The position numbers were made by a program, and so were the translations under genes. 64,000 nt of DNA from an uncultured Pelagibacteraceae bacterium (GTDB lineage: Bacteria > Pseudomonadota > Alphaproteobacteria > Pelagibacterales > Pelagibacteraceae). The DNA is taken from contig CACNFY010000003.1 in assembly GCA_902619925.1 (NCBI GenBank), positions 1 to 64,000 on the forward strand, in the 5' to 3' direction. The notes beneath the pieces were generated by a model. The model had not been told where the DNA came from and ran no database searches. It was given only the letters and a program-made list of their open reading frames with translations. This document shows, one piece after another, positions 17,331 through 26,402 of the stretch (position 1 is the stretch's first letter; every line of letters begins with the position of its first letter).

Positions 17331-20153
17331 TTAATTACCAAAAATATCCTTTACATATCTATTAAGACCTGTTGAGTTTGACCCTTTTACCATTAAGTAA
17401 TCTTTATCTTTTAAATCTTTCTCCACAAAGTTTTTCAATTGATTAATATTTATTATTCTCCCTTTTTTTTGTGTTTTAATTTTGTTAAAGGTATGTCTAA
17501 TATATTTACCAGTTACAAAAACTTTATTAATTTTTGAATTATTAATATAATTGGCACATTTTATATGAAGTTTTTTTGAAAATTTACCTAGCTCAAGCAT
17601 ATCTCCTAGTAAAGCAATTCTCCTAGATTTTATATCACCTAATAAACTCAATTTATCTATGGAAAATTTAAGAGATAACGGATTCGAATTATAGCTTTCA
17701 TTGATTAAGGTAATATTTTTTTTATTAATTTTAATATTAGAAATATTTCCTCTTCCCTCGGTTATTTGATGTTTGGTGAATATATTCTTACTAATCTTCT
17801 CTATATCGAAATATATAGATAATATTCCTAGTGATCCTAAAACATTATCAATATATGGTATTAAGATTTTTGGGATAATAAATTTTTTTTTTTTATATTG
17901 ATTTATTATTATTTCAATTATTGAATTAGATTTATATTTGTAAATTTTTTTTAATTTTATATTTGCTTTTGAATTTTTGCTAAATGAGATTATATTTAAT
18001 CTTTTTTTTAAGGCTTTTTTTTTTAAATAATCAAAAAATCTATCGTCTTTATTTAATATAATATAACCATTATTTTTAATTTGATCTATTAGTTCACTTT
18101 TAGCATCAGCAATACCTTTAATGCTTTTAAAATTTTTAATATGAGCATATGAAATATTTGTGATTATACCTACGTCAGGTCTGATTAGGTTTGATAATGT
18201 ATTTATCTCATTTTTTTTATCCATTCCGACTTCAAACACACCAAAATTATTCTTCATATTAATATTAAAAAGAGAAATAGGTACACCAAACTTATTATTA
18301 AATGAATTTTTTGAACATGTAGTAGATGAAATCTGAGAGAGACAATGGTTTAGCAAATTTTTAAATGATGTTTTTCCAGCACTACCTGTCACTGCAATTG
18401 CATTTATATTTGATACTTGTCTTACTTTTTTTGATACCTCTGAGAAAAATTTTAAAGAATTATTTACACTAATAATCTTAGAATTTTTAACATTTGTCTT
18501 ATTTACTATTGCAACTACTGCCTTATTATCAATAGCGTCAATCGCAAAAAAACTTCCATCGATTTTTTTTCCTTTTAAACCAAAAAATATTTGGTTTTTT
18601 TTTATTTTTTTTGAATTAGTCGATGCAGTACTAATATGTTGATAATTATTAATCTTACTTGATCCTAATGATTCATTTAATATGTTAATTTTCCATGAAT
18701 TAGAGAGCGACAAATTCTTATTTTTTATGTATTTTTTTATTATGACTTTATCTGAGAAAAATTTTTTTTTCTTATATTCTTGAAAAGTTTCATGACCTTT
18801 ACCAGCAACAATTAGAATATCTCCTGATTTTAAATTATTTACTCCAGTTTTTATTGCTTTTTCTCTTGATGGAATTTCAATCAATTTTTTCTTTTTAATG
18901 TAAGTTTTTATTTGTGATCTAATACTTTTAGGACGCTCTCCTCTTGGATTATCATCAGTTAAGTATATTTTATTACAAAGATCGTTTGCAATTCTACCCA
19001 TCTCTTTTCTTTTTGTCTTATCTCTTTCACCACCGCATCCAAAAACAACTGATATTTTCGACATATTATATTGAGATTTTATATTTGAAATACAATTTTT
19101 TAATGCATCAGGTGTATGCGAGTAGTCCAAAATAACTTGAGAATAATTTTTCAAATTAGAAACTTTTTCAAATCTTCCATTTAAATTTTTAACTTTACTC
19201 AAAATTTTAATAATCTCATCAATTGGTAATGTGCAACTTGCTGCTAAAACAGCCATTAATAAATTCTTTATTTGTACGTATCCAATTAATCGACTGAAAA
19301 AAATAAATTTTCTTTTATTAAATATAAACTCTATTTTTTGAATATCTTTTAAATATGAATGTTTTAAAATTCTCAAGTTACCCCCAGATCCGATTGATAA
19401 AGATCTAAGTTTTTTTTTTTTAATAATTTTTTCAATAATCTTAGATTCTTTTATATTTTTATCGTAAATTACTAATCCATTTTTTTTTATAAGATTTTTA
19501 AATAAAATAAGTTTTGAATTTAAATAATTTTTGTAATTCCCGTGGTAATCAAGATGATCTTTTGTAAAATTTGTGAAAATTCCTATATCAAACTTTACTC
19601 CATCTAATCTACTTTGATGTAGACCATGACTAGATGCCTCAAGTATCACGTTTTCAATTTTTCTTTTCTTCAATCTGTCCAATATTTTATGTAAAGAAAT
19701 TGGATCTACCGTTGTATTATTAGTTATATGTTTAATTTCTTTTCCAATTACACCAAGTGTACCTATAGAACACGATCTTTTTTTGCATAAATTCATAATT
19801 TGATTATAAAAATTAGCAATCGATGATTTTCCATTTGTACCCGTAACTGCTATAAGATTTTTTGATTTTCCAGGATAAAATTTACTTGAGATTTTTGCTA
19901 ATAAAGATCTAGGGTTATTTGAGTGTAAATAAAGAGCCTTATTTTTATAACCTTGAAATTTATTTTTTGAAATTATTATATTTGCACCATTTTGAATTGC
20001 TTCATTAATAAAATCTTCACCATTTAATTTATTTCCTTTAATAGAAAAGAAAATACTTCCTGGTTTACAATTTTTACTATTAAAAGAAATATTTTTTATT
20101 GTATGATTATGATATTTTTTATCTAAGTTATTGATTAATTTTGATAACTGCAT
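17331..20153 (-). CDS. murE-murF: Fused MurE-MurF: diaminopimelate ligase and D-Ala-D-Ala ligase
   Basis: A single uninterrupted 940-residue frame carries two complete Mur ligases. The MurE half (about 1-480) has the P-loop GTNGKSS at 105-111, IDEASSHGL-like ILEASSHGLHQ, NFTKDHLDYHG, and the DNPR motif at about 401-404 that marks meso-diaminopimelate use. The MurF half (about 490-940) has its own P-loop GSAGKTS at 590-596, NISYAHIKNF, INESYNSNP and GDMLELG. The linker is short. The product should perform two successive steps: tripeptide formation, then D-Ala-D-Ala addition. It abuts mraY and lies 13 bases downstream of ftsI. Confidence 0.95.
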   Translation of the reverse strand: MQLSKLINNLDKKYHNHTIKNISFNSKNCKPGSIFFSIKGNKLNGEDFINEAIQNGANIIISKNKFQGYKNKALYLHSNNPRSLLAKISSKFYPGKSKNLIAVTGTNGKSSIANFYNQIMNLCKKRSCSIGTLGVIGKEIKHITNNTTVDPISLHKILDRLKKRKIENVILEASSHGLHQSRLDGVKFDIGIFTNFTKDHLDYHGNYKNYLNSKLILFKNLIKKNGLVIYDKNIKESKIIEKIIKKKKLRSLSIGSGGNLRILKHSYLKDIQKIEFIFNKRKFIFFSRLIGYVQIKNLLMAVLAASCTLPIDEIIKILSKVKNLNGRFEKVSNLKNYSQVILDYSHTPDALKNCISNIKSQYNMSKISVVFGCGGERDKTKRKEMGRIANDLCNKIYLTDDNPRGERPKSIRSQIKTYIKKKKLIEIPSREKAIKTGVNNLKSGDILIVAGKGHETFQEYKKKKFFSDKVIIKKYIKNKNLSLSNSWKINILNESLGSSKINNYQHISTASTNSKKIKKNQIFFGLKGKKIDGSFFAIDAIDNKAVVAIVNKTNVKNSKIISVNNSLKFFSEVSKKVRQVSNINAIAVTGSAGKTSFKNLLNHCLSQISSTTCSKNSFNNKFGVPISLFNINMKNNFGVFEVGMDKKNEINTLSNLIRPDVGIITNISYAHIKNFKSIKGIADAKSELIDQIKNNGYIILNKDDRFFDYLKKKALKKRLNIISFSKNSKANIKLKKIYKYKSNSIIEIIINQYKKKKFIIPKILIPYIDNVLGSLGILSIYFDIEKISKNIFTKHQITEGRGNISNIKINKKNITLINESYNSNPLSLKFSIDKLSLLGDIKSRRIALLGDMLELGKFSKKLHIKCANYINNSKINKVFVTGKYIRHTFNKIKTQKKGRIININQLKNFVEKDLKDKDYLMVKGSNSTGLNRYVKDIFGN

Positions 20154-20166
20154 TTTGATAAAAATC

Positions 20167-21828
20167 TTAGTATTTTGTGGCTAAAATTGGTCCAACTCTT
20201 TCTATTATCTTTCCCGCAATTTCAACAGTCGTCCAACCTGCAGTATTTCTTAAATTACCTTTATATTTAAAACCACTACCATCCCTATAATTATAAATAT
20301 AATCTTTATTTACTTTAGGTTCATCTAATAATACCATTAAAACATATTTTGGTTTTGAAGAAGGAAAAATCGAGACAAAAGTATTAATTTTTTCCTTAGA
20401 ATATTTACCATTTATACTTTTTTGTGCCGTGCCAGTTTTGCCTCCAACCTCATATCCTTTTACATCTGCAAAACCTGCTGTTCCCTCTTTTGTTGAAACT
20501 ACTTTTCTTAATGCGAAATTTACTTTATTTGAAACATCATCATCTAATATTCTTTTAAATTGGTATTTATCTATATTATTATCTTTTATAAGGGTTGGTT
20601 TAATTTTATATCCTCCATTAGAAATTATTGCATAACCTACAGATAATTGTAGTGGTGTCGTTGTTATTCCATGGCCAAAAGAGGATGTTGCCAATTTACA
20701 TTTACCCCAATTTAGTGAGTGTGGTTGTCCGATCTCGTGGATATCAAAATTTATTTTTTTTAATATACCAAGATCGTTTAAAAAGTTTCTGAATTTTTCT
20801 ACTCCTAGTTTTTGGGCAATTCTAACAGAACCTATATTTCCAGACCTAATTAATATTTCCTCAGCACTTAAATCTCTTGGTATATCATTATCATATTCCC
20901 CAATTGGGTTACCTCCACAAAAAATTTTTTTTTCTAAATTAACAAAACGTGTATCGGTTTCGATTACATCTTCATTTAATCCAGCTGCAAAAGTAAAAGT
21001 TTTAAAGACAGATCCTAATTCATAAACTGCTTTTGTTGCTCTATTTATATAATTAACATCAATTATAGTGTCTCTTTTATTCAAATCAAAATCTGGAAAA
21101 GATAATAAGGATAATATTTCACCACTATCTACATTCATTAAAATCGCTGCACTTCCTATGTTCTTAAATATTTTGTTTGCAGCAATTAATTCTTGCCTAA
21201 TTAAATGTTGAATATTCGAATCTAAAGATAAAGTGACAGGATTATTATTATTTTTTAGTTCATAATCATAAAATTTTTCTATACCAGATATTCCGTTATT
21301 ATCATCATCTATTTGACCTAGTACATGGCTAAATAAATTTTTTTGAGGATACACTCTTGATATTTTTTGTTCAAACTTGATTGATTTATCACCAAGCAAT
21401 ATTAGTTTTCTGTAATCTTTTCTTGAAACTTTTTTTTCTAAATAAAAGAATTTATCTTTATTTATTTTTTTTAATATTTGACTAAAATCTTTATTTGGAA
21501 AAATTAACTTAAGGTTTATTAAAAGCTTATCTTTATTTATAATTTCTTTTGGGTTTATACCTATATTGTTTGTTATGATACTTTTTGCTAAAACGACACC
21601 ATTTCTGTCTAAAATCGTAGATCTAAATTCATTATTTAAAGAAAAACTCTTTTTTACAAAGTTTTCTTTGCTAAGATAAATAGTTTTTAACGAAAAAATA
21701 ATAAAAATTATAAAAAAAATAAAAAATATAAAAGCAACACGATTAAATGAAATTGCAAGATGATTAAATTTTTTTTTATAATCAAAATCGCTGGAATATT
21801 CTTCAATTATTATTCTTTTATTACTCAT
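20167..21828 (-). CDS. ftsI: Septal peptidoglycan transpeptidase FtsI (PBP3)
   Basis: A class B penicillin-binding protein that cross-links septal peptidoglycan as the partner of FtsW. A cytoplasmic tail and one membrane anchor (about 29-50) come first, then the non-catalytic pedestal (STILDRNGVVLAKS at about 70-83). The transpeptidase domain carries the active-site Ser in SVFK, the SGN motif in RSGNIGS and the KTG motif in GGKTGTAQK. The length of 553 is normal. It overlaps ftsL by 8 bases and precedes murE/murF. Confidence 0.96.
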   Translation of the reverse strand: MSNKRIIIEEYSSDFDYKKKFNHLAISFNRVAFIFFIFFIIFIIFSLKTIYLSKENFVKKSFSLNNEFRSTILDRNGVVLAKSIITNNIGINPKEIINKDKLLINLKLIFPNKDFSQILKKINKDKFFYLEKKVSRKDYRKLILLGDKSIKFEQKISRVYPQKNLFSHVLGQIDDDNNGISGIEKFYDYELKNNNNPVTLSLDSNIQHLIRQELIAANKIFKNIGSAAILMNVDSGEILSLLSFPDFDLNKRDTIIDVNYINRATKAVYELGSVFKTFTFAAGLNEDVIETDTRFVNLEKKIFCGGNPIGEYDNDIPRDLSAEEILIRSGNIGSVRIAQKLGVEKFRNFLNDLGILKKINFDIHEIGQPHSLNWGKCKLATSSFGHGITTTPLQLSVGYAIISNGGYKIKPTLIKDNNIDKYQFKRILDDDVSNKVNFALRKVVSTKEGTAGFADVKGYEVGGKTGTAQKSINGKYSKEKINTFVSIFPSSKPKYVLMVLLDEPKVNKDYIYNYRDGSGFKYKGNLRNTAGWTTVEIAGKIIERVGPILATKY

Positions 21829-22126
21829 TTTTTATAATCTTAAAGTTTTTAGAAAATTGCCCGTTATTTAAAGTAAAAATCCCTATTTCACTCGACTTAA
21901 TTGGTCTTAACTCTTCCTCGAAATATAATTTTTGATAATCCATTAATTTTTCTGGTGATGTTAAATAATCAAATTCCAATCTTAAATTATCTAATTTATT
22001 TTGAAGTAAACTGATTCTCTCATTTGTTAAATAAATCTCTGTATTAAGTTGTTTTGTCATATTTTTTACAACAGACGTAGTAACTATCAAGACAAGTAAA
22101 CTAAAAATAAAAATAAGTTTTTTCAT
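21821..22126 (-). CDS. ftsL: FtsL-like small division protein
   Basis: A 101-residue bitopic protein with a membrane helix at about residues 4-20 and a heptad-like coiled-coil stretch (NTEIYLTNERISLLQNKLDN). FtsL proteins share little sequence, so the call rests on size, topology and position between rsmH and ftsI. Expected role: forms a complex with FtsB and FtsQ and helps activate FtsW/FtsI. It overlaps rsmH by 4 bases and ftsI by 8. Confidence 0.8.
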   Translation of the reverse strand: MKKLIFIFSLLVLIVTTSVVKNMTKQLNTEIYLTNERISLLQNKLDNLRLEFDYLTSPEKLMDYQKLYFEEELRPIKSSEIGIFTLNNGQFSKNFKIIKNE

Positions 22127-23127
22127 AATTTTTTTCTAATATTTTCAATATCTAAATAAATTTTAAATTTCTCTATAAAATCTCTAAAATCCTCATTATT
22201 TTTAATTTTAATAGCATATCTTAATTTTGCGCTTCTAGATGGTGGATTTATTTTAATTTCTTTACTACTGGGTAAAATGGGTTTTTTATTTTTTAAAGTA
22301 AATAAAATTTTTTTATTATTTAGATTTGGCAAATATCTAGACAAATTTTTTCTCTCAGAATAGTTTTTAAAGAAAAACTTTACTATTTTATCCTCTATAG
22401 AGTGAAAAGTAACAACTGCTATGATCCCTCCTAATGGAATTAATTTAAAACTTTCAATTAATCCATAAATTAACTCACTTATTTCATTATTTACAAAAAT
22501 TCTAATTGCTTGAAAAGTTTTGGTAGAATTGTGTATTTTTGTGTATCTGTATTTTTTTACATCATCTATGATTTTTACTAAATCTTGAGTATTAATTTTT
22601 TGTGACTGCCTATTTGCTATTATTTTTCTGGAAATAAATTTTGCTTTTTGTTCATCTCCAAAAACTTTTATAATTTTATATAGGTCCTCGTATTCTAGTT
22701 TATTTATTACCTCATGAGCTGAGAATTCGTTTAATCCCATCCTCATATTTAATTTTGTATCACTATTGAATGAAAGGCCTTTAGATTTATCCTGAATTTG
22801 ATTTAAGGAGTATCCTAAATCAAAAATAATTCCTTTTAAATCTGTAGGTTTTGGATTTAATTTGTTTAATTGACTAAATTTAAGTTGTTTAAAATGAAAT
22901 CTATTTTTATATTTTGCTTCAAATTTATTGACAATTTTCATAACAGATTCGTCTCTATCGATTGCAATAACTTTATTAGATTTATGCTTTAATATTTCTT
23001 GAGAATAACCACCGTTTCCAAATGTGCAGTCAATGAAAGTGCCACCATAAAGAGGGGAAATAATGTTAATTAATTCATTTAACAATACCGGAAAATGTTT
23101 TTTTTCCGATTTTATGATGGCATTCAT
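22123..23127 (-). CDS. rsmH: 16S rRNA m4C1402 methyltransferase RsmH
   Basis: Methylates N4 of cytidine 1402 in the 16S rRNA decoding centre using S-adenosylmethionine. The SAM motif GGTFIDCTFGNGGYS is at about residues 29-43, with AIDRDE next. The family segments LKGIIFDLGYSLNQI, LNMRMG, TFQAIRIFVN and VVTFHSIEDKIVK are all present, and the C-terminal NPPSRSAKLRYA is nearly canonical. The length of 334 is typical. It follows ftsZ rather than mraZ, an unusual order. Confidence 0.97.
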   Translation of the reverse strand: MNAIIKSEKKHFPVLLNELINIISPLYGGTFIDCTFGNGGYSQEILKHKSNKVIAIDRDESVMKIVNKFEAKYKNRFHFKQLKFSQLNKLNPKPTDLKGIIFDLGYSLNQIQDKSKGLSFNSDTKLNMRMGLNEFSAHEVINKLEYEDLYKIIKVFGDEQKAKFISRKIIANRQSQKINTQDLVKIIDDVKKYRYTKIHNSTKTFQAIRIFVNNEISELIYGLIESFKLIPLGGIIAVVTFHSIEDKIVKFFFKNYSERKNLSRYLPNLNNKKILFTLKNKKPILPSSKEIKINPPSRSAKLRYAIKIKNNEDFRDFIEKFKIYLDIENIRKKL

Positions 23128-23145
23128 TTATTTTATTGAAGATCA

Positions 23146-24606
23146 TTAATTTTTTTGTCTTCTCAAAAATGCAGGAATTTCTAAATCTTCTTCTTCGTCT
23201 TTTTCTTGCTCAGATTTATCAAAAGAAGTAAATTCTTCATCAGTTGTTTCAGAATTAAATAGATCCGGAGTACTTTCCTCTATTTCGTCAATTCCAAAAT
23301 TTTCTAAGCCATTAGATTTTTGATCATCAGCCAGATTTTCATCACTTTTTTTATCATCAAAATTTTCAGTATGATTATCCACTATCTCTTCAACGGTATT
23401 TTCAGAAACTATTTCTTGACTAACATCACTTTGATTATCAATTGTATTTAAAAGTTCATCTGTATTTTGCGTGTTATTAATCACTTCATTTTCAAGTTTT
23501 AAAGCTGTTGCACCATCTGTGACATGATTATTTGTTATGTTAAAATGATTACTTGATCCTAAGTTTGAAAAATCTGAGTAACCTGGATTTCTATTATGTA
23601 TTCTATGGACCATATTTATAACCGATTTTGCCTCAGGTTGTTGACCATCTAATGCTGTCGCTACAATAGACACTCTCATTTTTCCATCTAAAGCAGGATC
23701 TGTTATTGCTCCAATAATTAATTCTGCTTCTTGATCTACTTCAGCTCTAACCTTATTTACAGCTTCGTCAACTTCAAAGAGTTTTAAATCTTTACCTCCT
23801 GTGATGTTAACAAGCAAACCTTTAGCTCCCTTCAAAGTATAATCATCTATTAATGGATTACTAATAGCAATTTCAGCAGCTTTTGTGGCTCTTCCTTCAC
23901 CTTCAGCCTCTCCTGTTCCCATCATTGCTTTGCCCATAGAACTCATCACAGTTTCAACGTCTGCAAAATCTAAATTAATTAAGCCTGGTCTCACCATAAG
24001 ATCTGTTATGCTTTGGACTCCATGTAACAAGACATCATTAGATAATTCAAATGACTCTTCGAATGTAGTTTGCTCGCTTGCAATTTTAAATAAATTTTGA
24101 TTTGGTACTACTATTATTGTATCTACATGTTTTCTAAGTTCCTCCAATCCTGATTGTGCTCTTCTCATTCTAGCAGGACCTTCATATAAAAAAGGTAAAG
24201 TGACAACACCAACGGTTAAAATATTTAGTTCTTTCGCTGCTCTGGCAATTACGTGAGCTGATCCTGTTCCAGTTCCACCACCCATGCCAGCAGTGATAAA
24301 TACCATATTTGCACCTTGTAAAATATTTACTATTTCATTCAAAGATTCATCCGCTGCTGCTTGCCCAATATCTAATTTAGCTCCAGCACCTAATCCCTTT
24401 GTTAAATTTAATCCGATTTGTACTTTTGCATTTGCTTTGCTTAATTTTAGATCTTGAGCATCTGTATTTACAGCTATAAATTCTACACCTTGTAGACCAT
24501 TGTCTATCATTCCATTTATAGCATTTCCCCCTGCTCCACCTACTCCTAGAACAAGTATTCTTGGTTTCAATTCTTTTATATCTGGTGTTTTAAAGTTTAT
24601 TGTCAT
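23146..24606 (-). CDS. ftsZ: Cell division GTPase FtsZ
   Basis: The tubulin-like GTPase that forms the division ring. The N-terminal nucleotide loop is [13 protein letters not shown] (about 19-31), the tubulin signature GGGTGTGS is at 109-116, and the T7 catalytic loop is [12 protein letters not shown] long acidic linker (about 340-470) leads to the conserved tail peptide [11 protein letters not shown], which binds FtsA. A strong GGGGG ribosome-binding site precedes the ATG by 4 bases. It sits between mraZ and rsmH instead of after ftsA, so it is near the head of the operon. Confidence 0.98.
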   Translation of the reverse strand: MTINFKTPDIKELKPRILVLGVGGAGGNAINGMIDNGLQGVEFIAVNTDAQDLKLSKANAKVQIGLNLTKGLGAGAKLDIGQAAADESLNEIVNILQGANMVFITAGMGGGTGTGSAHVIARAAKELNILTVGVVTLPFLYEGPARMRRAQSGLEELRKHVDTIIVVPNQNLFKIASEQTTFEESFELSNDVLLHGVQSITDLMVRPGLINLDFADVETVMSSMGKAMMGTGEAEGEGRATKAAEIAISNPLIDDYTLKGAKGLLVNITGGKDLKLFEVDEAVNKVRAEVDQEAELIIGAITDPALDGKMRVSIVATALDGQQPEAKSVINMVHRIHNRNPGYSDFSNLGSSNHFNITNNHVTDGATALKLENEVINNTQNTDELLNTIDNQSDVSQEIVSENTVEEIVDNHTENFDDKKSDENLADDQKSNGLENFGIDEIEESTPDLFNSETTDEEFTSFDKSEQEKDEEEDLEIPAFLRRQKN

Positions 24607-24617
24607 TTATCCCCCTT

Positions 24618-25073
24618 TTAATTATTAAGTTTTTGCTCCCATTTAAGATTAGCTCGATTTATGTTTGACTTCTTCCTTGCGTTTACCTTAAATTTTTCAA
24701 AAGCTGTGGGTTCCCAAATTTGAAAAGTTTTGCCCTGACCTACAAATAGCATACTATTTTTAATTTTCGCGTGTTTTAATAATTTTGAAGTTAGTAAAAT
24801 TCTACCTTCATTATCAAATTGTAAATTTATACTCTCAGATAATATTGAAGTAGCAAAGTAATCTTTTTTTTCCTCGAATGGATTTAAATTGTCAATAGCA
24901 TTAGTAATTTTTTCAATTCTATCTTGTGTCCATGCCTCTATACATAAATGATTAAATGATGGATAACAAATAATACCGTTGTACCCTAAATTTGATATAT
25001 AAGATCTAAATGGAGCAGGCACAGAAACTCTCCCTTTTTTGTCTAGTTTGTTTTCGTAAGTAGATAAAAACAT
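24618..25073 (-). CDS. mraZ: Transcriptional regulator MraZ
   Basis: A double AbrB-like protein that binds TGGG-type repeats upstream of its own operon and controls the dcw cluster. The two repeats show the family DxxxR pattern: LDKKGRVSVPAPFR at about 9-22 and FDNEGRILLTSKLLKHA at about 81-97. The length of 151 is normal. It is the first gene of the cluster; its start is 34 bases downstream of the -10 hexamer, and TGGG boxes overlap that promoter. Confidence 0.95.
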   Translation of the reverse strand: MFLSTYENKLDKKGRVSVPAPFRSYISNLGYNGIICYPSFNHLCIEAWTQDRIEKITNAIDNLNPFEEKKDYFATSILSESINLQFDNEGRILLTSKLLKHAKIKNSMLFVGQGKTFQIWEPTAFEKFKVNARKKSNINRANLKWEQKLNN

Positions 25074-25084
25074 TTTTCATATTT

Positions 25085-25117
25085 TCCCAAAATGGGTATT
25101 TATGGGATATTATGGGT
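25085..25117. promoter_or_regulatory. MraZ-binding boxes (TGGG repeats at 10-base spacing)
   Basis: On the plus strand the pentamers TGGGT, TGGGA and TGGGT begin at 25093, 25103 and 25113, exactly one helical turn apart. A fourth TGGGA box is in the opposite orientation at 25085-25089. MraZ is known to bind directly repeated TGGGN boxes spaced by 5 bases in front of mraZ. The array overlaps the -10 element, so binding here should repress the promoter. Confidence 0.75.
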
Positions 25118-25135
25118 TTTATTAGCTTGCGTCAA
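25107..25135 (-). promoter_or_regulatory. Sigma-70 promoter of the dcw cluster
   Basis: On the minus strand the -35 hexamer TTGACG (25130-25135) and the -10 hexamer TAATAT (25107-25112) are separated by exactly 17 bases. The predicted start is near 25100, leaving a leader of about 27 bases before the mraZ ATG. Both hexamers differ from consensus at one position, making this the best promoter I see in the window. Confidence 0.75.
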
Positions 25136-25210
25136 TAGCAATTATTTAGCATATTTCAAAAAATTTATTTAAATAAGTTTAATTTATTTTGATTATTTTT
25201 TATTTTTAGG

Positions 25211-25570
25211 AAGCCAGATAGATTGTAAGCCGGGTTCTGTCTTTTAAACCTATCATTTATCTAGGCCTTAAATCACTTTAAGGCTCAAGCAACTAACCCT
25301 GATGACTAGCCAAAGACTGCTTTTAGTTATTTCTAACAATGTCATCTCTACTCAGTTTTGCTCTCAGTGGGGTTTTCCATGCGCTGTTTGTTACCATTCA
25401 GCCGGTGTGCTCTTACCACACCTTTTCACCCTTGCCTTGATAAGGCGGTTTATTTTCTGTGGCACTATCCCTAGGGTTGCCCCCGCCAGCCGTTAGCTGG
25501 CACTGCGTCTTTGTAGAGCCCGGACTTTCCTCTTTAAAAACATATAAAGCGATAAGTCATCTATCTGGCG
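25211..25570 (-). ncRNA. rnpB: RNase P RNA (bacterial type A)
   Basis: The catalytic RNA that trims the 5' ends of tRNA precursors. Read on the minus strand it begins with cgccagatagatgac and ends with atctatctggctt, which pair as helix P1. The invariant pieces are present in order: GAGGAAAGTCCGGGCTC, CAGTGCC, AGGGTGAAAAGG, GTAAGAGCACACC and CAGAACCCGGCTTACA. A -10-like TAATAT lies 8 bases upstream (25579-25584). The ends are approximate to a few bases. A 64-codon frame on the plus strand inside it is a shadow. Confidence 0.97.
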
Positions 25571-25614
25571 TATTTAAAATATTAAAAAAAAAAAAAAATT
25601 AAAGTCCTAAAATT

Positions 25615-26337
25615 TCAACATTTACTCAAAATTTTAGATATATAATAACATTCTTCATCTATAATCCCATTTATTACACTAGCTCTATATTTTCTTTGAA
25701 ATGCCACTGTTAAATTTAGTTTATCTTTATTATTTTGATTAACTAAATATCCAATTTTTTTTAATGATTTAAAAAAACTTATTTTTTTTGAATTTGATAT
25801 TTTTTTTTTTCTTAATTTTCTTAATTTTTTTTTTGGAATATTGTGCCAAATTACCAAATTATTTTTTGCTAGCCTGTCCCATGGAAATTTTTCTCCTGGA
25901 TCTTTTTTTCGATTATAAGCAATATCCGAATGTCCTAAAATATTATTTTTTTTAATTTTATATTTTTCTTTTAAATGTTTTAATAATAAAATCGTCTTTT
26001 TTATTTGGATGTTTTGGAAACTTGTGTAACCATGTTCATGGCCTTTATTATGAATTTCTAGACCTAAAGAAATATTATTTAATGATTTAAATTTTTTCCA
26101 ATTAGAAACTCCAGCGTGCCACGCAATGTATTTTTCTGGGACCATTTTTACAATTTTTCCACTTTTTTTGATAAAATAATGACAGCTTACTTTAGAGTTG
26201 ACATCTGTTAGTCGATTAATTGCCTTATTTTCGCTGATCATTCCAGTGTAATGTAAAATTATGAATTTAATATTTTTTGAGTTTCTCTTTTTAGGTGAAA
26301 AGTTAGGTGAGTAATTTAGTTGAAAATTGCCCTTCAT
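25615..26337 (-). CDS. ampD: N-acetylmuramoyl-L-alanine amidase, AmpD/AmiD type
   Basis: A zinc amidase (amidase_2 fold) that cleaves the bond between MurNAc and L-Ala, probably for cell-wall recycling. Zinc-site segments are IILHYTG (about 26-32), CHYFIKKSGKIV, the His in AWHAGVSNW and LGHSDIA; GLEIHNKG is the conserved strand. No clear signal peptide is visible, which suits cytoplasmic AmpD, but the domain layout also fits AmiD. I chose the ATG at 26337 (MKGNFQLNYS); an in-frame ATG at 26367 adds ten residues. It is divergent from mlaA. Confidence 0.88.
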   Translation of the reverse strand: MKGNFQLNYSPNFSPKKRNSKNIKFIILHYTGMISENKAINRLTDVNSKVSCHYFIKKSGKIVKMVPEKYIAWHAGVSNWKKFKSLNNISLGLEIHNKGHEHGYTSFQNIQIKKTILLLKHLKEKYKIKKNNILGHSDIAYNRKKDPGEKFPWDRLAKNNLVIWHNIPKKKLRKLRKKKISNSKKISFFKSLKKIGYLVNQNNKDKLNLTVAFQRKYRASVINGIIDEECYYISKILSKC

Positions 26338-26366
26338 TTGCAAGATTTTATCATAGTAAATACTCA

Positions 26367-26396
26367 TTTACATTGATAAAAGATACAATATACAAT
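26367..26396 (+). promoter_or_regulatory. Possible promoter of mlaA
   Basis: TTTACA (26367-26372) and TACAAT (26391-26396) are 18 bases apart, with the overlapping alternative TATACA at 26389-26394. The -10 ends only 6 bases before the mlaA ATG, so the transcript would start at or next to the start codon. AT-rich composition makes chance matches common. Confidence 0.3.
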
Positions 26397-26402
26397 CGTA
26401 GA

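Noticed and set aside
25302-25496. 64-codon plus-strand reading frame
   Set aside because: It lies wholly inside the RNase P RNA on the opposite strand; the conserved RNA explains the sequence and the peptide resembles no protein.
25584-25598. Run of 15 A residues upstream of rnpB as a terminator
   Set aside because: There is no stable hairpin beside it, and poly-A and poly-T runs occur throughout this AT-rich window.
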